The translations under genes were made by a program, and so were the position numbers. The notes beneath the pieces are model-generated. The model was not told the DNA's origin and did not search any database. It worked only from the letters and a program-made list of their open reading frames with translations. Shown here in pieces: positions 36,952-46,292 of a stretch of DNA of 64,000 nucleotides (within the stretch, counting starts at the first letter, position 1; the number at the start of each line of letters is the position of its first letter). Origin of the DNA: JAJRPT01 sp965661945 (GTDB lineage: Bacteria > Bacteroidota > Ignavibacteria > Kapaibacteriales > UBA2268); the NCBI GenBank assembly GCA_965661945.1, contig CBFIFP010000002.1:248001-312000 (forward strand), in the 5' to 3' direction.

Positions 36952-37041
36952 TTACCCCTCCTCAACAATTTTGATTTGTTCTTCTGTTAGGTAGTATAGT
37001 TTATAGACTAATTGGTCGATTTCGGTTTCCTCGTGGCTTGA
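36952..37041 (-). pseudogene. Relic of a restriction-modification enzyme C-terminus
   Basis: A 29-codon open stretch ends EIDQLVYKLYYLTEEQIKIV plus EEG and a stop. ExEIDxLVYxLYGLTEEEIxIVE is the typical last segment of type IIG / Eco57I-like and related DNA methyltransferase-endonucleases. An in-frame TAA lies just upstream and no other part of the enzyme is present, so this is a decayed fragment. Confidence 0.6.
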
Positions 37042-37312
37042 TTAATTTTTTGGATTCATTTTCTATGTTTCATTTTTTGATAATCTCGTTAAAAATTGAT
37101 TGTTAAATACTTAATTTTCATTAATATTAAAAATAATTATGATAGTCTTAAGGACTTAAATATAAATAAATTAAACAAATTAGGTTTGTGTTGTTATATT
37201 AGCTACATTTGTATTAACAATTGACACAATAAAATAAATTTATATATTTATTATGTATTAAAATAATTGAATTGTTTTTTTCTAGAAAGAATAACTTAAA
37301 TTATTATATGAT

Positions 37313-37489
37313 TTATTGTCTATCTAAAATATTTTGATAATTATTAAATAAGTAAGTTACGATGTATTCTAAAACAGTTTTGTCTAGGATAAATAAAATT
37401 TTTTTAAAACTAAATATATTATTTGCATAAATATCAAAATAATCTTTATTTGATAGTTCTATTTTATTATTTATTATTTTATTCTTCAA
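37313..37489 (-). CDS. Possible short ORF or gene remnant
   Basis: A minus-strand open frame of 58 codons from a TTG at 37489 (no ATG), reading KNKIINNKIELSNKDYF and later FKKILFILDKTVLEYIV to TAA. The open stretch extends back to the end of the T9SS propeller gene in another frame. Composition is coding-like, but there is no ribosome site or recognised family; a remnant is likely. Confidence 0.2.
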   Translation of the reverse strand: MKNKIINNKIELSNKDYFDIYANNIFSFKKILFILDKTVLEYIVTYLFNNYQNILDRQ

Positions 37490-37530
37490 TAATGAATCAT
37501 CATCATCCTTAAAATACTTAACATATCTAA

Positions 37531-39870
37531 TTATTTTATGATTAATGGTTCACTTTTATTTGCTTCACCTAGTTTATAATTGATTAAATATGCACCTCTG
37601 TTAAATTGACCAAGTTTGATTTCAATTTCTCCAAAATAATCATCTGTAATTGAAATATTGTAATCTTTAATATTATACACTCTTCCACTTGAAATTTCAA
37701 CCAACTCTACTTTTAAATTGTCTATATTATGCATCATTCCAGAATAGAACTTCATTTTTATTCTATCATTTGCAGGGTTAGGAAATGGCGGATACGTCCA
37801 GAATGAAGGTGGACGTGGCTTTTCGACGCTTAAATAATATGCTTTTTTATCTTCTTCAATTGGAATGTTTAAAACTTGAAATAATCCTCTATTTTCAAAA
37901 TAATATGAAAACTCATTATTAAATACACTATTTTTAAAATAAATAAAATTCCAATCTAATTCAACTTCAATGATTTCGTAAGACTCATCAAAATAAAACA
38001 AGAAAGGTTTGAATCTTTTGAATACAACTCCATTGATTGTATCATTGTATGGTTTACCACTTGAAAAGTATGTGTTATTTATCCCTTTATACTCTCCATA
38101 TACTTCGATATGTTCTAATTCAGTTTCAATAACTCTATCAAGGTTATATTCAATATCATACAAATGAATTGATGAACCATTTATAACGATTAAATCATTT
38201 AAGTTATCTTTATAAATTCCATTATATTGAATTGTTTCATCAAAAATATGTTCTATTTTTATATTGTTAAAAAAATCATTCATAGAATATAATATTGTTT
38301 TTCCAGTGTTTACTGAATCATTATAGTCAATATTACCTGTAAAGTAAATTTTATTTACAGTAGATAGTTTATTTTGAAAAATTATTGGTCTTTTTAAAAA
38401 AAATAAAGTATCTAATTTGTTATCATTGTATGAGTAATATCTATATAAAAATAGAGAATCGCTATAAGTACCATCCTGATTAGCAACTTTTTTATTAATT
38501 TTATTACCTATTTCTATTAAATATTTACCTTCAATATTAGTTAGAATTCTTTCGTGTTTTATGTATCCTGATTCAATGATATTTGGGAAGTCTATTTCCA
38601 AATCATTATAATTTCCATTAATAACTTCAATATAATTTTTCGAGAATAAACTTTCAGACCCATTGTCAAAATAACCATTATAATGTAATTTTAGTAAACC
38701 GTTATTATGGTTTTTAAAGTAAAAATTATCCATTTTGGGAACGAGTTCCTTATTATCTAAAGTATCATAAGGGATTTCTTGTTGAATTTTAAACGTTCTA
38801 CCACCATCGGTTGACTTAATAAATTCGGCATTGCCAATTTTAGAAAATAACATGTTGTTTTGATCGAAAACGTTACCTATATCACTGTACATAATATTAC
38901 AATTAATGTTAATATCCCATTCAATTAAATTTTTTGTAGTTAAAATTGTTTTATAGTAATTACTTGAAAAATATAAGCCATCAGAATATTCAACATCAAA
39001 AGGCTCATATTCTTGATTATATATTTGATCATTTGAGTTTAATAATTCGTTTCTAAATTTATTGATAAACTTTAAATCTCTAGTCGTTCTATCAAAAATA
39101 TAAGTTTCTAAGCCAAGTTCACTTCTTATATTTCTTTTAGCAGAAAATATTGCAAAATGGTTATCGTTAGGAACAAATTTAAATCTTCTATTCAAGGAAC
39201 TTAAATCATATAGCTCCCAAGTTAAATCTGATTTCAACTTAGCAATTTGAGAATTAGAATAAATATAAAAATCTTCATATTTATTATTTACAAAAAAACT
39301 ATTCATAGGTTTATTAAGAAGTTTAAAATCGTCTTTTATATCATTTGAATAAAATAATTTACCTGATTTTGTATTTACAATTAATTTATTTTCAAAACTT
39401 GATATGCTTAATATGGAATCAGTATTAATTTTGTAGAAACTCCATGTTTTACCATCATCTCCAGATACATAAATCGTATCTGATAATGTTGAAAGGTATA
39501 TTGAGTTTTTAAATACAGTTAAGTCATTAAAAGCATTTGATAGTTTTCTATATTCCCAATATTCTCCTTTGTCTGTTGATTTCATAAATTTACCATCAAA
39601 AGTAACTCCATATATTACACCGTTATGAAATTGCATTTTCGGGATATACGATTTAGTACCTGAGTAATTTTGTTCCCAGCTTTTACCATTATCATAAGTT
39701 CTTAAAATACCTCCATCACCACCATAGAATACTAATTCACCTTCATCAAGTTTTAATATACTCATATAGAGACTTGAAACAGAATAAAAATCATCTGGGT
39801 TTTGTAGTTTTATATTTGGTTGAGAAAAAGCAAAACTGTAAATACAAAGTATTGTTATTATTATCTTCAT
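37531..39870 (-). CDS. T9SS-sorted beta-propeller protein (BNR/sortilin-like)
   Basis: 779 residues with a signal peptide (MKIIITILCIYSFAFS). Repeated DxGKxW-type turns mark propeller blades: TYDNGKSWEQ, STDKGEYWEY, SGDDGKTWSFY and STDGGRTFKI. These are BNR/Asp-box repeats, as in sortilin-like and photosystem-assembly-like propellers. The C-terminal 85 residues (PPFPNPANDRIKMKF, VELVEISSGRV, FNRGAYLINYKLGEA) form a T9SS type A sorting domain. It should be a surface or secreted binding protein; no enzyme residues are evident. Confidence 0.82.
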   Translation of the reverse strand: MKIIITILCIYSFAFSQPNIKLQNPDDFYSVSSLYMSILKLDEGELVFYGGDGGILRTYDNGKSWEQNYSGTKSYIPKMQFHNGVIYGVTFDGKFMKSTDKGEYWEYRKLSNAFNDLTVFKNSIYLSTLSDTIYVSGDDGKTWSFYKINTDSILSISSFENKLIVNTKSGKLFYSNDIKDDFKLLNKPMNSFFVNNKYEDFYIYSNSQIAKLKSDLTWELYDLSSLNRRFKFVPNDNHFAIFSAKRNIRSELGLETYIFDRTTRDLKFINKFRNELLNSNDQIYNQEYEPFDVEYSDGLYFSSNYYKTILTTKNLIEWDININCNIMYSDIGNVFDQNNMLFSKIGNAEFIKSTDGGRTFKIQQEIPYDTLDNKELVPKMDNFYFKNHNNGLLKLHYNGYFDNGSESLFSKNYIEVINGNYNDLEIDFPNIIESGYIKHERILTNIEGKYLIEIGNKINKKVANQDGTYSDSLFLYRYYSYNDNKLDTLFFLKRPIIFQNKLSTVNKIYFTGNIDYNDSVNTGKTILYSMNDFFNNIKIEHIFDETIQYNGIYKDNLNDLIVINGSSIHLYDIEYNLDRVIETELEHIEVYGEYKGINNTYFSSGKPYNDTINGVVFKRFKPFLFYFDESYEIIEVELDWNFIYFKNSVFNNEFSYYFENRGLFQVLNIPIEEDKKAYYLSVEKPRPPSFWTYPPFPNPANDRIKMKFYSGMMHNIDNLKVELVEISSGRVYNIKDYNISITDDYFGEIEIKLGQFNRGAYLINYKLGEANKSEPLIIK

Positions 39871-39933
39871 TACATTTAAAATTTTATTTGAAAAATTAGG
39901 GAGTAATATAATAATTAATCCCCAAACTTTATA

Positions 39934-40517
39934 TTAATAACAGGAATTAAAACAATCTAAGAATAAATCATAAGGGTAAGGTGCAATAATTATATTTTCT
40001 GTACCGCATTCTCCTTCTTCAATTACAGAAGTATCTCCAATTGTAATTGTCAGGGTACCCCCGTTATAACATACTTCATATTCTCTTAAGCACATTCCAG
40101 GTTCTTCATCACAAGGAACAATATGTACCATTTGATTTTCCAAATCATTTTCTAATTTCCAACAAGAAGCTTGATATATGTCTATTGCAACTCTTTGAGG
40201 ACAAGGACCAACACCTAAGCTACAGCATTCTCTATCATTGTTTGACGTATATTTTCCCAAAAAGTCGCCCCAATTGAAATACCATTACAATATGAATTAT
40301 TTGGTACTGTAATACTACACAAACTCATTACGGGATGTCCTGTAGGAGCACAATTTAAGCAATAATTTATAGTAATAGAGCAACTAGAGTTGTGTACGTA
40401 AGTTGCAGTTTGAGGAGTATAAGGAAATGCACAACTATCACATTGTGAATAGCCATTTACATTTGATGTTAAAAATATTGCAAATGTAACTATGAGTAAA
40501 GATAATATATTTTTCAT
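39934..40517 (-). pseudogene. Frameshifted secreted Cys-rich protein gene
   Basis: Two overlapping frames make one protein of about 194 residues. The 5' part (40517 to 40215) starts with signal peptide MKNILSLLIVTFAIFLTS and is Cys-rich (CDSCAFPY, NYCLNCAPTGHP). It shifts at ACTTTTTGGG near 40260; in the -1 frame the sequence continues GKYTSNNDRECCSLGVGPC and ends at 39934 with FLDCFNSCY. Cys-rich character runs across the join, so both halves were once one gene. The shift lies on a run of five T: a base loss, a sequencing error or -1 frameshifting could explain it. No family recognised. Confidence 0.7.
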
Positions 40518-40606
40518 TTTTCTTTCCCATTTTTTACTAATAAATAATATGAATACAGATTTATCGTCTGTAGCGACAATTGTAGTTTTCTACATATAAC
40601 CTAAGG

Positions 40607-40647
40607 CTCGCAAAAATCCCTTCAAAATGATTTTGCGAGTTTTTTTA
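40607..40647 (+). terminator. Plus-strand terminator-like hairpin without an obvious gene
   Basis: CTCGCAAAAATC pairs with GATTTTGCGAG (one bulge), followed by seven T. It follows a 17-codon ORF (MNTDLSSVATIVVFYI) on the plus strand and lies upstream of no plus-strand gene, so an RNA ending here would be short. Confidence 0.65.
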
Positions 40648-41406
40648 TTATTAAAGAAATTATTTATTCATGGACTCATAATAACCTCCGACTTTTAAGA
40701 ATCTCTTCACTTGTGAAGAGTATCTAAGATTATATAATTTAGTTATTTATAATTAACAATTTTACGAATGCAAATTATAAAAATATTTGTAATTTGCAAA
40801 ATTATTTTATAATATATTTTTTCAATAAAGAAAAGTTCTTATTATTCAAGGTATTATAAAATAAACTTTTATTCGTTAGATTCATAGATAGAGTTTTATA
40901 TGAGGGTAGTTATATGAGGTTTTCTTAGGATAACTTTAATGCAATAATGATAGCAAATATCAATAACTAAAGTAAATGGAAAATTTTAGAAAATATAATT
41001 GTCAGGAATATTCTATTCTTAATTTATTAATCTATGACTGTGAATGCATTTTCCTTTATAATTAATTGACCTTATGTGGAATACTTACATTATGGTACAA
41101 ATAAAATGCCAGCACGTCCTTTGTTTACATCATAATTGAATGAAGAAATAAAGGACGAGATTAGGCAAGCGATAGTTAAGAGTTTGGGTTAGGAGGTTAA
41201 GAATTTTTTACTTAAGATAAAAATGATATCATAACTTGGACTTCTTTAAATTCTAATTTATTATCAAACCAAATACATCTGCTGAAATTAGAATCTATCC
41301 AATCAATTAATATTACAAATTCAAAGAATCAATTTAAAGTAACTCAATCACCTTGTTTTATTATAATATAATTTAAAATTTCAAAAAATAGGATTAACAA
41401 AAATGT

Positions 41407-41553
41407 CTAAATAACTAAAATTTCAAAAATATTATCATAAATATATAATAAATCCCATAATTCAGCTTCTCTTTTAATTATACTAAGAACTATTGGTTTG
41501 CTATTATCATGTTCAATCTTAACATATATAGGAAGTCATACTTCTTTGACCAT
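41407..41553 (-). pseudogene. Short ORF with in-frame TGA (possible remnant)
   Basis: From ATG 41553: MVKEV, then TGA (41538-41536), then an open LPIYVKIEHDNSKPIVLSI and further coding-like residues (KREAELWDLLYIYDNIF) to TAG. No family recognised. Its first codons overlap the tRNA-Phe-like segment, so the ATG may be fortuitous. Confidence 0.25.
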
Positions 41554-41575
41554 AGAAATAAATCCCTAACTTTAA
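41543..41575 (+). other. Candidate right attachment-site-like repeat of the tRNA-Phe 3' end
   Basis: TCTTTGACCA (41543-41552) equals the last ten bases of tRNA-Phe (24005-24014). After 9 nt comes ATCCCTAACTTTAA (41562-41575), equal to 24024-24037, again 9 nt after the tRNA. The paired matches at the same spacing suggest a diverged direct repeat flanking a 17.5-kb insertion. Confidence 0.4.
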
Positions 41576-41600
41576 TCATATATATAGTTAGGGATTTTAA
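41560..41600. terminator. Terminator-like hairpin downstream of the PhoD gene
   Basis: AAATCCCTAACT pairs perfectly with AGTTAGGGATTT around an AT loop; a T-rich run follows on either strand. It lies 36 nt beyond the minus-strand PhoD stop. Confidence 0.7.
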
Positions 41601-41635
41601 GTTTTAAAAGGTCGTAGAAAAGCATATTTTAATCT

Positions 41636-42946
41636 TTATCTTTTTATCATTTGCTGCCATTTTAAGTTGCCATTAGTATCAAAGCATTTTAAAATTAATT
41701 GTCGATTTTTTCTTTCACCTTTAACTTCAATCGTACCAAAATTTCTTTCTGCAACGCAAGTGCCATCAACCCTATTTTTATTTTTTTCACTACAAGCATC
41801 AGTATAAGGTCCAGAAGTTAAAGGCGAAGAAGTATAATCGTAAACATCAATCCCGTTTGGAGTTACAATCTTAGATAGTTCAGTAAAATGTCTGTCTCCT
41901 GTTAAAAATACTACTCCTTTTATCTTATGTTCGTCTATAAAATCAATTATTTCTTGTCTCTCTTCCGGTGCAACGAACATATAATTCTCGTGATTTTGTT
42001 CAGAATTTAAAAATTGTCCACCTATGCATACAATTTTATAAGGTCTAAAATCAGAAATCAATCTGTCTTTTAACCATTGTTTTTGAAATTCACCCAAAAT
42101 AGTTTTATTGTCTTCTTTTAAATTATTAGGTGAACGGTAAAATCTATTATCTAACAAAATAAATTCAATATCTGCATAAACATAACTACAAAAAGCGCCT
42201 TGTTCTTCTTTTAAACCAAAATGCGGATTACCCCAAAATAACTCAAATGTTTCTAATGCTTTATCTTTGTGTGCAAATGACCTGTCAGAATTATTTGTTC
42301 CATAGTCGTGGTCGTCCCATATTGCTAAATTAATGGAATTAGCCAGTAATTTATTAAGTTCTGGAATAGAGCGAGAATGTGTATATCTATATTGAAAACC
42401 AGTTGTTGAATACCAATCAACTTCTCTTGTATAAGTATTATCTCCAAGCCAAATAAAAATTTCTGGCTTTAACTTAACTATTTCTTCAAAAATACTATAT
42501 TCACCACCATAAGATCTACCTGGTCTGTCAAAAGGTAAATCATTAATAAATGCGCAGGAACCAAAAGCTAAGGTAAAATTTGGAGGGTCAGTTCTATATT
42601 CCCATAATTCAGGAATTGAAAAAGATAATTGTTCTTCAAAATTTTGTTTTTCATTATTAATATAAATATCATAAAGATATTCATTACCAGGGTAAACATA
42701 ATCAGCAATCAATTTTGCAGTATAAGCTGTTCTTTTATCTGTTCTTACTATATTTGTATAATATTTTTTGTCTGGTTCATCTTTTTTGTAATATTCAATG
42801 ATAACATCACCTGTAGTTTTGGTTTGAAGCCAAATCATTTGCTCTCTGTACTCTACATATCCTAACATTGGTCCCGATTGTATTAAATTATCTTGAGAAA
42901 ATAAATTCATAACAATCATAAAATTAATCAATACCAAATACTTCAT
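41636..42946 (-). CDS. PhoD-like alkaline phosphatase (secreted)
   Basis: 436 residues with a signal peptide (MKYLVLINFMIVMNLFS). An N-terminal fibronectin-like domain (about 25-110) precedes the metallophosphoesterase: FGSCAF, WLGDNTY, AIWDDHDYG and FLTGDRHFTEL supply the metal ligands of the PhoD family (phosphodiesterase/phosphatase using Fe and Ca). ACSEKNKNRVDGTCVAERNFG, quoted in part, is near the end. It is 13 nt downstream of the TonB receptor gene on the same strand, so the two likely form an operon for releasing and taking up a phosphorylated compound. Confidence 0.88.
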   Translation of the reverse strand: MKYLVLINFMIVMNLFSQDNLIQSGPMLGYVEYREQMIWLQTKTTGDVIIEYYKKDEPDKKYYTNIVRTDKRTAYTAKLIADYVYPGNEYLYDIYINNEKQNFEEQLSFSIPELWEYRTDPPNFTLAFGSCAFINDLPFDRPGRSYGGEYSIFEEIVKLKPEIFIWLGDNTYTREVDWYSTTGFQYRYTHSRSIPELNKLLANSINLAIWDDHDYGTNNSDRSFAHKDKALETFELFWGNPHFGLKEEQGAFCSYVYADIEFILLDNRFYRSPNNLKEDNKTILGEFQKQWLKDRLISDFRPYKIVCIGGQFLNSEQNHENYMFVAPEERQEIIDFIDEHKIKGVVFLTGDRHFTELSKIVTPNGIDVYDYTSSPLTSGPYTDACSEKNKNRVDGTCVAERNFGTIEVKGERKNRQLILKCFDTNGNLKWQQMIKR

Positions 42947-42959
42947 AAATCTCCTAAAA

Positions 42960-45900
42960 TTAAAATTCTAAATTTATACCAAAACTATAAGACCTTGCCC
43001 AACCAAGATGTACTTCAGCCATATCAGGATTATCAAATAAACCATTTGTATCGCCAACACCATAAACATCATAATTAGGAACTTGTCTTCTAAATCTTGC
43101 ATCAGAAATATAAAGATTATCAGTCAAATTATTTATTCTGAAATTCATAACAAGGTTTATTTTATCAAAAATATTAAAAATCCTGTACTGAACATATAAG
43201 TTCATCCACCAATAAGCAGGTAATTCCCATGGTTGAGGAATATTTATTTCATCACGTATTCCACCATTTTGATTATCCCAAACATACTGAGTAAGGGCTT
43301 CAGGATTAAAATCAGCATAATAGTCCCAATTATATTTCCAATCTAATGTTACTTTTAAATTTTTTATAGGAATATAATTACCAGATATAAACAACATCTT
43401 TTGAGGAGCGTCACCTACATAAAGTCCTGCAGAATAAACTTTATCAAGAGGATATCCTGTCTCGTCAATCTCACTTTGCTTAAAAAATGGGTCTTGTTCA
43501 CTAATTAATGGATTATTACTCCATTTCCAATCTCCCAATGATAATGCTAAATTAAACCATAAGCGTCTAATTGGTTTATACATAATATCAATTTCTATAC
43601 CTTGGTGAAGTGCATCTTGTCCAATTAAATTTAGTACGCCTTGATAGTTTTCGGTATCCTCTCCACCTCTTTGAGGAAAATATGTTCGAGTTTGATCTCT
43701 CCACTGAGTTCTGTATAAATTTATAGTAGCTTGCAAGGTTTTATCATCGTTTCTGAAGGTTGAACCAAATTCAATTCCTAATACTTTTTCACTCCTAACA
43801 TCATCAATTAAAGTATTAAAATTAGTAAAAACAGCATTAAAAAAGGGAGGTCTTACATAATAACCAGTGTTGAAATATGAGTTAAAATTCTCATTAAAAT
43901 TATAATTTGCCCCGCCTTTTAAAGTATAACCTAAAAACCATTGTTTATTAGTTGACTTATTATTATCTAACCTAAAATAATCAATTCTTTCATAGCTCTG
44001 AACAACACTTGCTAAATTTATATAGCCAAGTAGTTTATCAATTCTTTTTTCTAATTGAAAATATCCACCATACCAATTAATTTTACTCAAATAATTATAA
44101 TTTATTTTATCACCTAATTGTCTTTTATAAAGTTGATTTGATTCGTAATTTGCTTTCTCATTCGCTTCAGTTCTTGCTCTATTTAGGGCAAGTTGTTTTT
44201 CAAAATCTGTCATACTTGTATTATTTTCAATTTCTTCTATTAGTTCATTAAAATATTTTTCCTGTAGTTTAGTAAATAGTTCTTCTTTACTATTAGCAAG
44301 ATTATCATTTCCAGTAGAATCTACAAAAGAACCCCAACCCTGAGCATTTCTATCAGTATGCAATCTTCTTGATGTTTCTACAAAATAATCACCCGCTAAC
44401 ATATGTATAATTTCTTGATAATGTTCACCCTCATAATATCTATAATCTAAACCTGCTTGAATAACAGTATTTTTATCAAATTTATGTTCATAATTAGATA
44501 AAAAACCAGTCCAGAAGTGATTATTTCTGTTTGCTGCAAGCACTTGCTCAGAGCGAGTTCTTGATAATGAATATCTTGTATCTACATTAATAAAGTTAGT
44601 TTCTAAAGATTGTTGAAGTTGTAAAATCCCAGTATTTGGTTGACTGTAAATAGGAAATCCAGTTAATGAAGTTCCACCGCCATCTCCAGTTGAAAGATAA
44701 AAAACATTACTTAACGAAGACTTCTTATCAATTTGATAATACCAATTGAGAGTTGCGTGTGGTTTATGATAGAAATTCATTGATTGATTAAAATATGCAT
44801 CATTATAAAAATCTCTTTGTTTATCATTCAAAAGATAAGATTGATTATTTTCTAACCTATTGTTTAGTTTTTCCTCATCTCCTGTATTCCAATAACCCCA
44901 GTTAGGATTATATAATCTCCCATAATGCACTCCGCCATAATCTCTGATTCCATCTAAAATACCACCGTCGGTTACACCAAGTTCCCTTGCATAATTTGTA
45001 TCATAAACTTGAACCGGTACTCTAAAGCTCTTTCGTCCTCCTCTTTGAGGAGCGCCATACATATAAAAATCTACAAAATGCTTATCACTTACATCATAAC
45101 TGACTCCTAAATAATAGCTCTGAGCATTAAGCCAAGTAGCATCAACTATTCCCTCTCCAAAACTTCTATCAACAGCCATAGTAATTGCAAGTTTATCGAT
45201 TAATCCAGTATTAGCTATAATTCTTGAATTAAATACTCTATCGCTAAAATCACGTGAGTAAATCTCTTCTCCAGTAAAAGGATTATTTAGCGAATGATTG
45301 CTTAAACTATTGTCATAAAATCTATACTGGTTTTTTACGGTAACTCCGGCTTTTCTACTTGCAGCGTCAGTGATAATATTCATTGTCCCACCAACAGAGG
45401 GATTTGACAATTTAGTTGCTCCTAAACCTCTTTGAACTTGTTTACTTGAAGTAACATCTCCAATTCCTAACCAATTAGACCAATAGATGCTTCCATTTTC
45501 CATATCATTTACAGGTACACCATTAATAACAACAGAGAGATTCCTTTCCTTAAATCCACGAATACTTACCCTTGAAGCACCAAATCCATTTCCATCTCTT
45601 GTAGAATGAACTCCTGGTGCAGAATTTAAAATTAAAGGTATATCTTCGCCACCTAACTTCATATCAATTTCTTGTTTTGAAATCTCCGAAAATGCAACTG
45701 GTGTTTCTCTAAATTTTGCTCTATCAGCAAATACCTCAACAGTTTTACTTCTTATAGAACTTCCAGTTAAAATAAATTCTCTTGTTAAAGTTTTATTTTT
45801 TTCGATAACTATCATTTCACTAAAATTATCGTATGATATATAAGTTATATATATCATATATTTACCAACTTCTAAATTATCGATAAAAAAATCACCATTA

Positions 45901-46085
45901 ACATTTACTATACTTCCATAACTTTTATTATTATCAATATTAACTAACTTAACATTAGCACCTATCAATGTTTCTTCATCTTCCGAAATAACTCTTCCTT
46001 TTAAATTACCTGATTCAAATTCTTGAGATATTATTATATTTATTTCAAAAAGAAATAAACAAAGAATAAAAATTATTTTTAGCAT
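42960..46085 (-). CDS. TonB-dependent outer-membrane receptor
   Basis: 1041 residues with a signal peptide, a carboxypeptidase-like regulatory domain (about 25-110: LKGRVISEDEETLIGANVKL, in part), a plug domain (SAPGVHSTRDGNGFGASRVS, then RGFKERNLSVVINGVPVND) and a large beta-barrel ending in Phe (SFGINLEF). There is no clear TonB box. A ligand-gated channel for siderophores, sugars or phosphorylated compounds is expected; operon context with the PhoD phosphatase favours a phosphorus source, but that is inference. A TAATTTTGC -7 element (46121-46113) lies about 30 nt upstream of the ATG. No SusD partner is present. Confidence 0.9.
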   Translation of the reverse strand: MLKIIFILCLFLFEINIIISQEFESGNLKGRVISEDEETLIGANVKLVNIDNNKSYGSIVNVNGDFFIDNLEVGKYMIYITYISYDNFSEMIVIEKNKTLTREFILTGSSIRSKTVEVFADRAKFRETPVAFSEISKQEIDMKLGGEDIPLILNSAPGVHSTRDGNGFGASRVSIRGFKERNLSVVINGVPVNDMENGSIYWSNWLGIGDVTSSKQVQRGLGATKLSNPSVGGTMNIITDAASRKAGVTVKNQYRFYDNSLSNHSLNNPFTGEEIYSRDFSDRVFNSRIIANTGLIDKLAITMAVDRSFGEGIVDATWLNAQSYYLGVSYDVSDKHFVDFYMYGAPQRGGRKSFRVPVQVYDTNYARELGVTDGGILDGIRDYGGVHYGRLYNPNWGYWNTGDEEKLNNRLENNQSYLLNDKQRDFYNDAYFNQSMNFYHKPHATLNWYYQIDKKSSLSNVFYLSTGDGGGTSLTGFPIYSQPNTGILQLQQSLETNFINVDTRYSLSRTRSEQVLAANRNNHFWTGFLSNYEHKFDKNTVIQAGLDYRYYEGEHYQEIIHMLAGDYFVETSRRLHTDRNAQGWGSFVDSTGNDNLANSKEELFTKLQEKYFNELIEEIENNTSMTDFEKQLALNRARTEANEKANYESNQLYKRQLGDKINYNYLSKINWYGGYFQLEKRIDKLLGYINLASVVQSYERIDYFRLDNNKSTNKQWFLGYTLKGGANYNFNENFNSYFNTGYYVRPPFFNAVFTNFNTLIDDVRSEKVLGIEFGSTFRNDDKTLQATINLYRTQWRDQTRTYFPQRGGEDTENYQGVLNLIGQDALHQGIEIDIMYKPIRRLWFNLALSLGDWKWSNNPLISEQDPFFKQSEIDETGYPLDKVYSAGLYVGDAPQKMLFISGNYIPIKNLKVTLDWKYNWDYYADFNPEALTQYVWDNQNGGIRDEINIPQPWELPAYWWMNLYVQYRIFNIFDKINLVMNFRINNLTDNLYISDARFRRQVPNYDVYGVGDTNGLFDNPDMAEVHLGWARSYSFGINLEF

Positions 46086-46234
46086 ATTTTTAAATTTAAT
46101 AAAAAATAAAATGCAAAATTAAAGTCTATTTATAAATAGTACGTTAATTAAAAGTAAGTAAATCTTAACGATTCATTTTTATTTGAAAATAATTAAAATT
46201 AATTTTAAATTTATTTTAACAAACAATTAATCAA

Positions 46235-46272
46235 AACAAAAAAAGGGAAAGATTATAAATATCTCTCCCTTT
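46235..46272 (-). terminator. Terminator of the endonuclease I gene
   Basis: On the minus strand AAAGGGAGAGAT pairs with ATCTTTCCCTTT (one mismatch) followed by TTTTGTTTT, 20 nt after the stop codon of the gene at 46293. Confidence 0.8.
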
Positions 46273-46292
46273 AAAATTGATTATTCAAATAA

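Larger units (their letters stand above)
36613..37530. other. Gene-poor region with defence-gene relics
   Basis: Besides the Abi_2 fragment, abiF-like RNA and R-M tail described separately, the stretch 37060-37310 shows nothing but AT-rich sequence. On the minus strand 37313-37489 is an open frame. Confidence 0.5.
40518..41635. other. Long gene-poor region at the right end of the island
   Basis: Contains a 17-codon ORF (40549-40599) followed by a hairpin terminator, a CTCTTCAC/GTGAAGAG hairpin (40703-40720), a GCAAATTA/TAATTTGC inverted repeat (40770-40797), CGTCCTTT...AAAGGACG around 41115-41155, and short open pieces on both strands such as ILIDWIDSNFSRCIWFD (minus, about 41215-41330) that read like decayed genes. 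No intact gene seen. Confidence 0.5.

Noticed and set aside
23942..41600. Prophage or integrative conjugative element
   Set aside because: No integrase, structural, relaxase or transfer gene seen; only edges and relics suggest an island.
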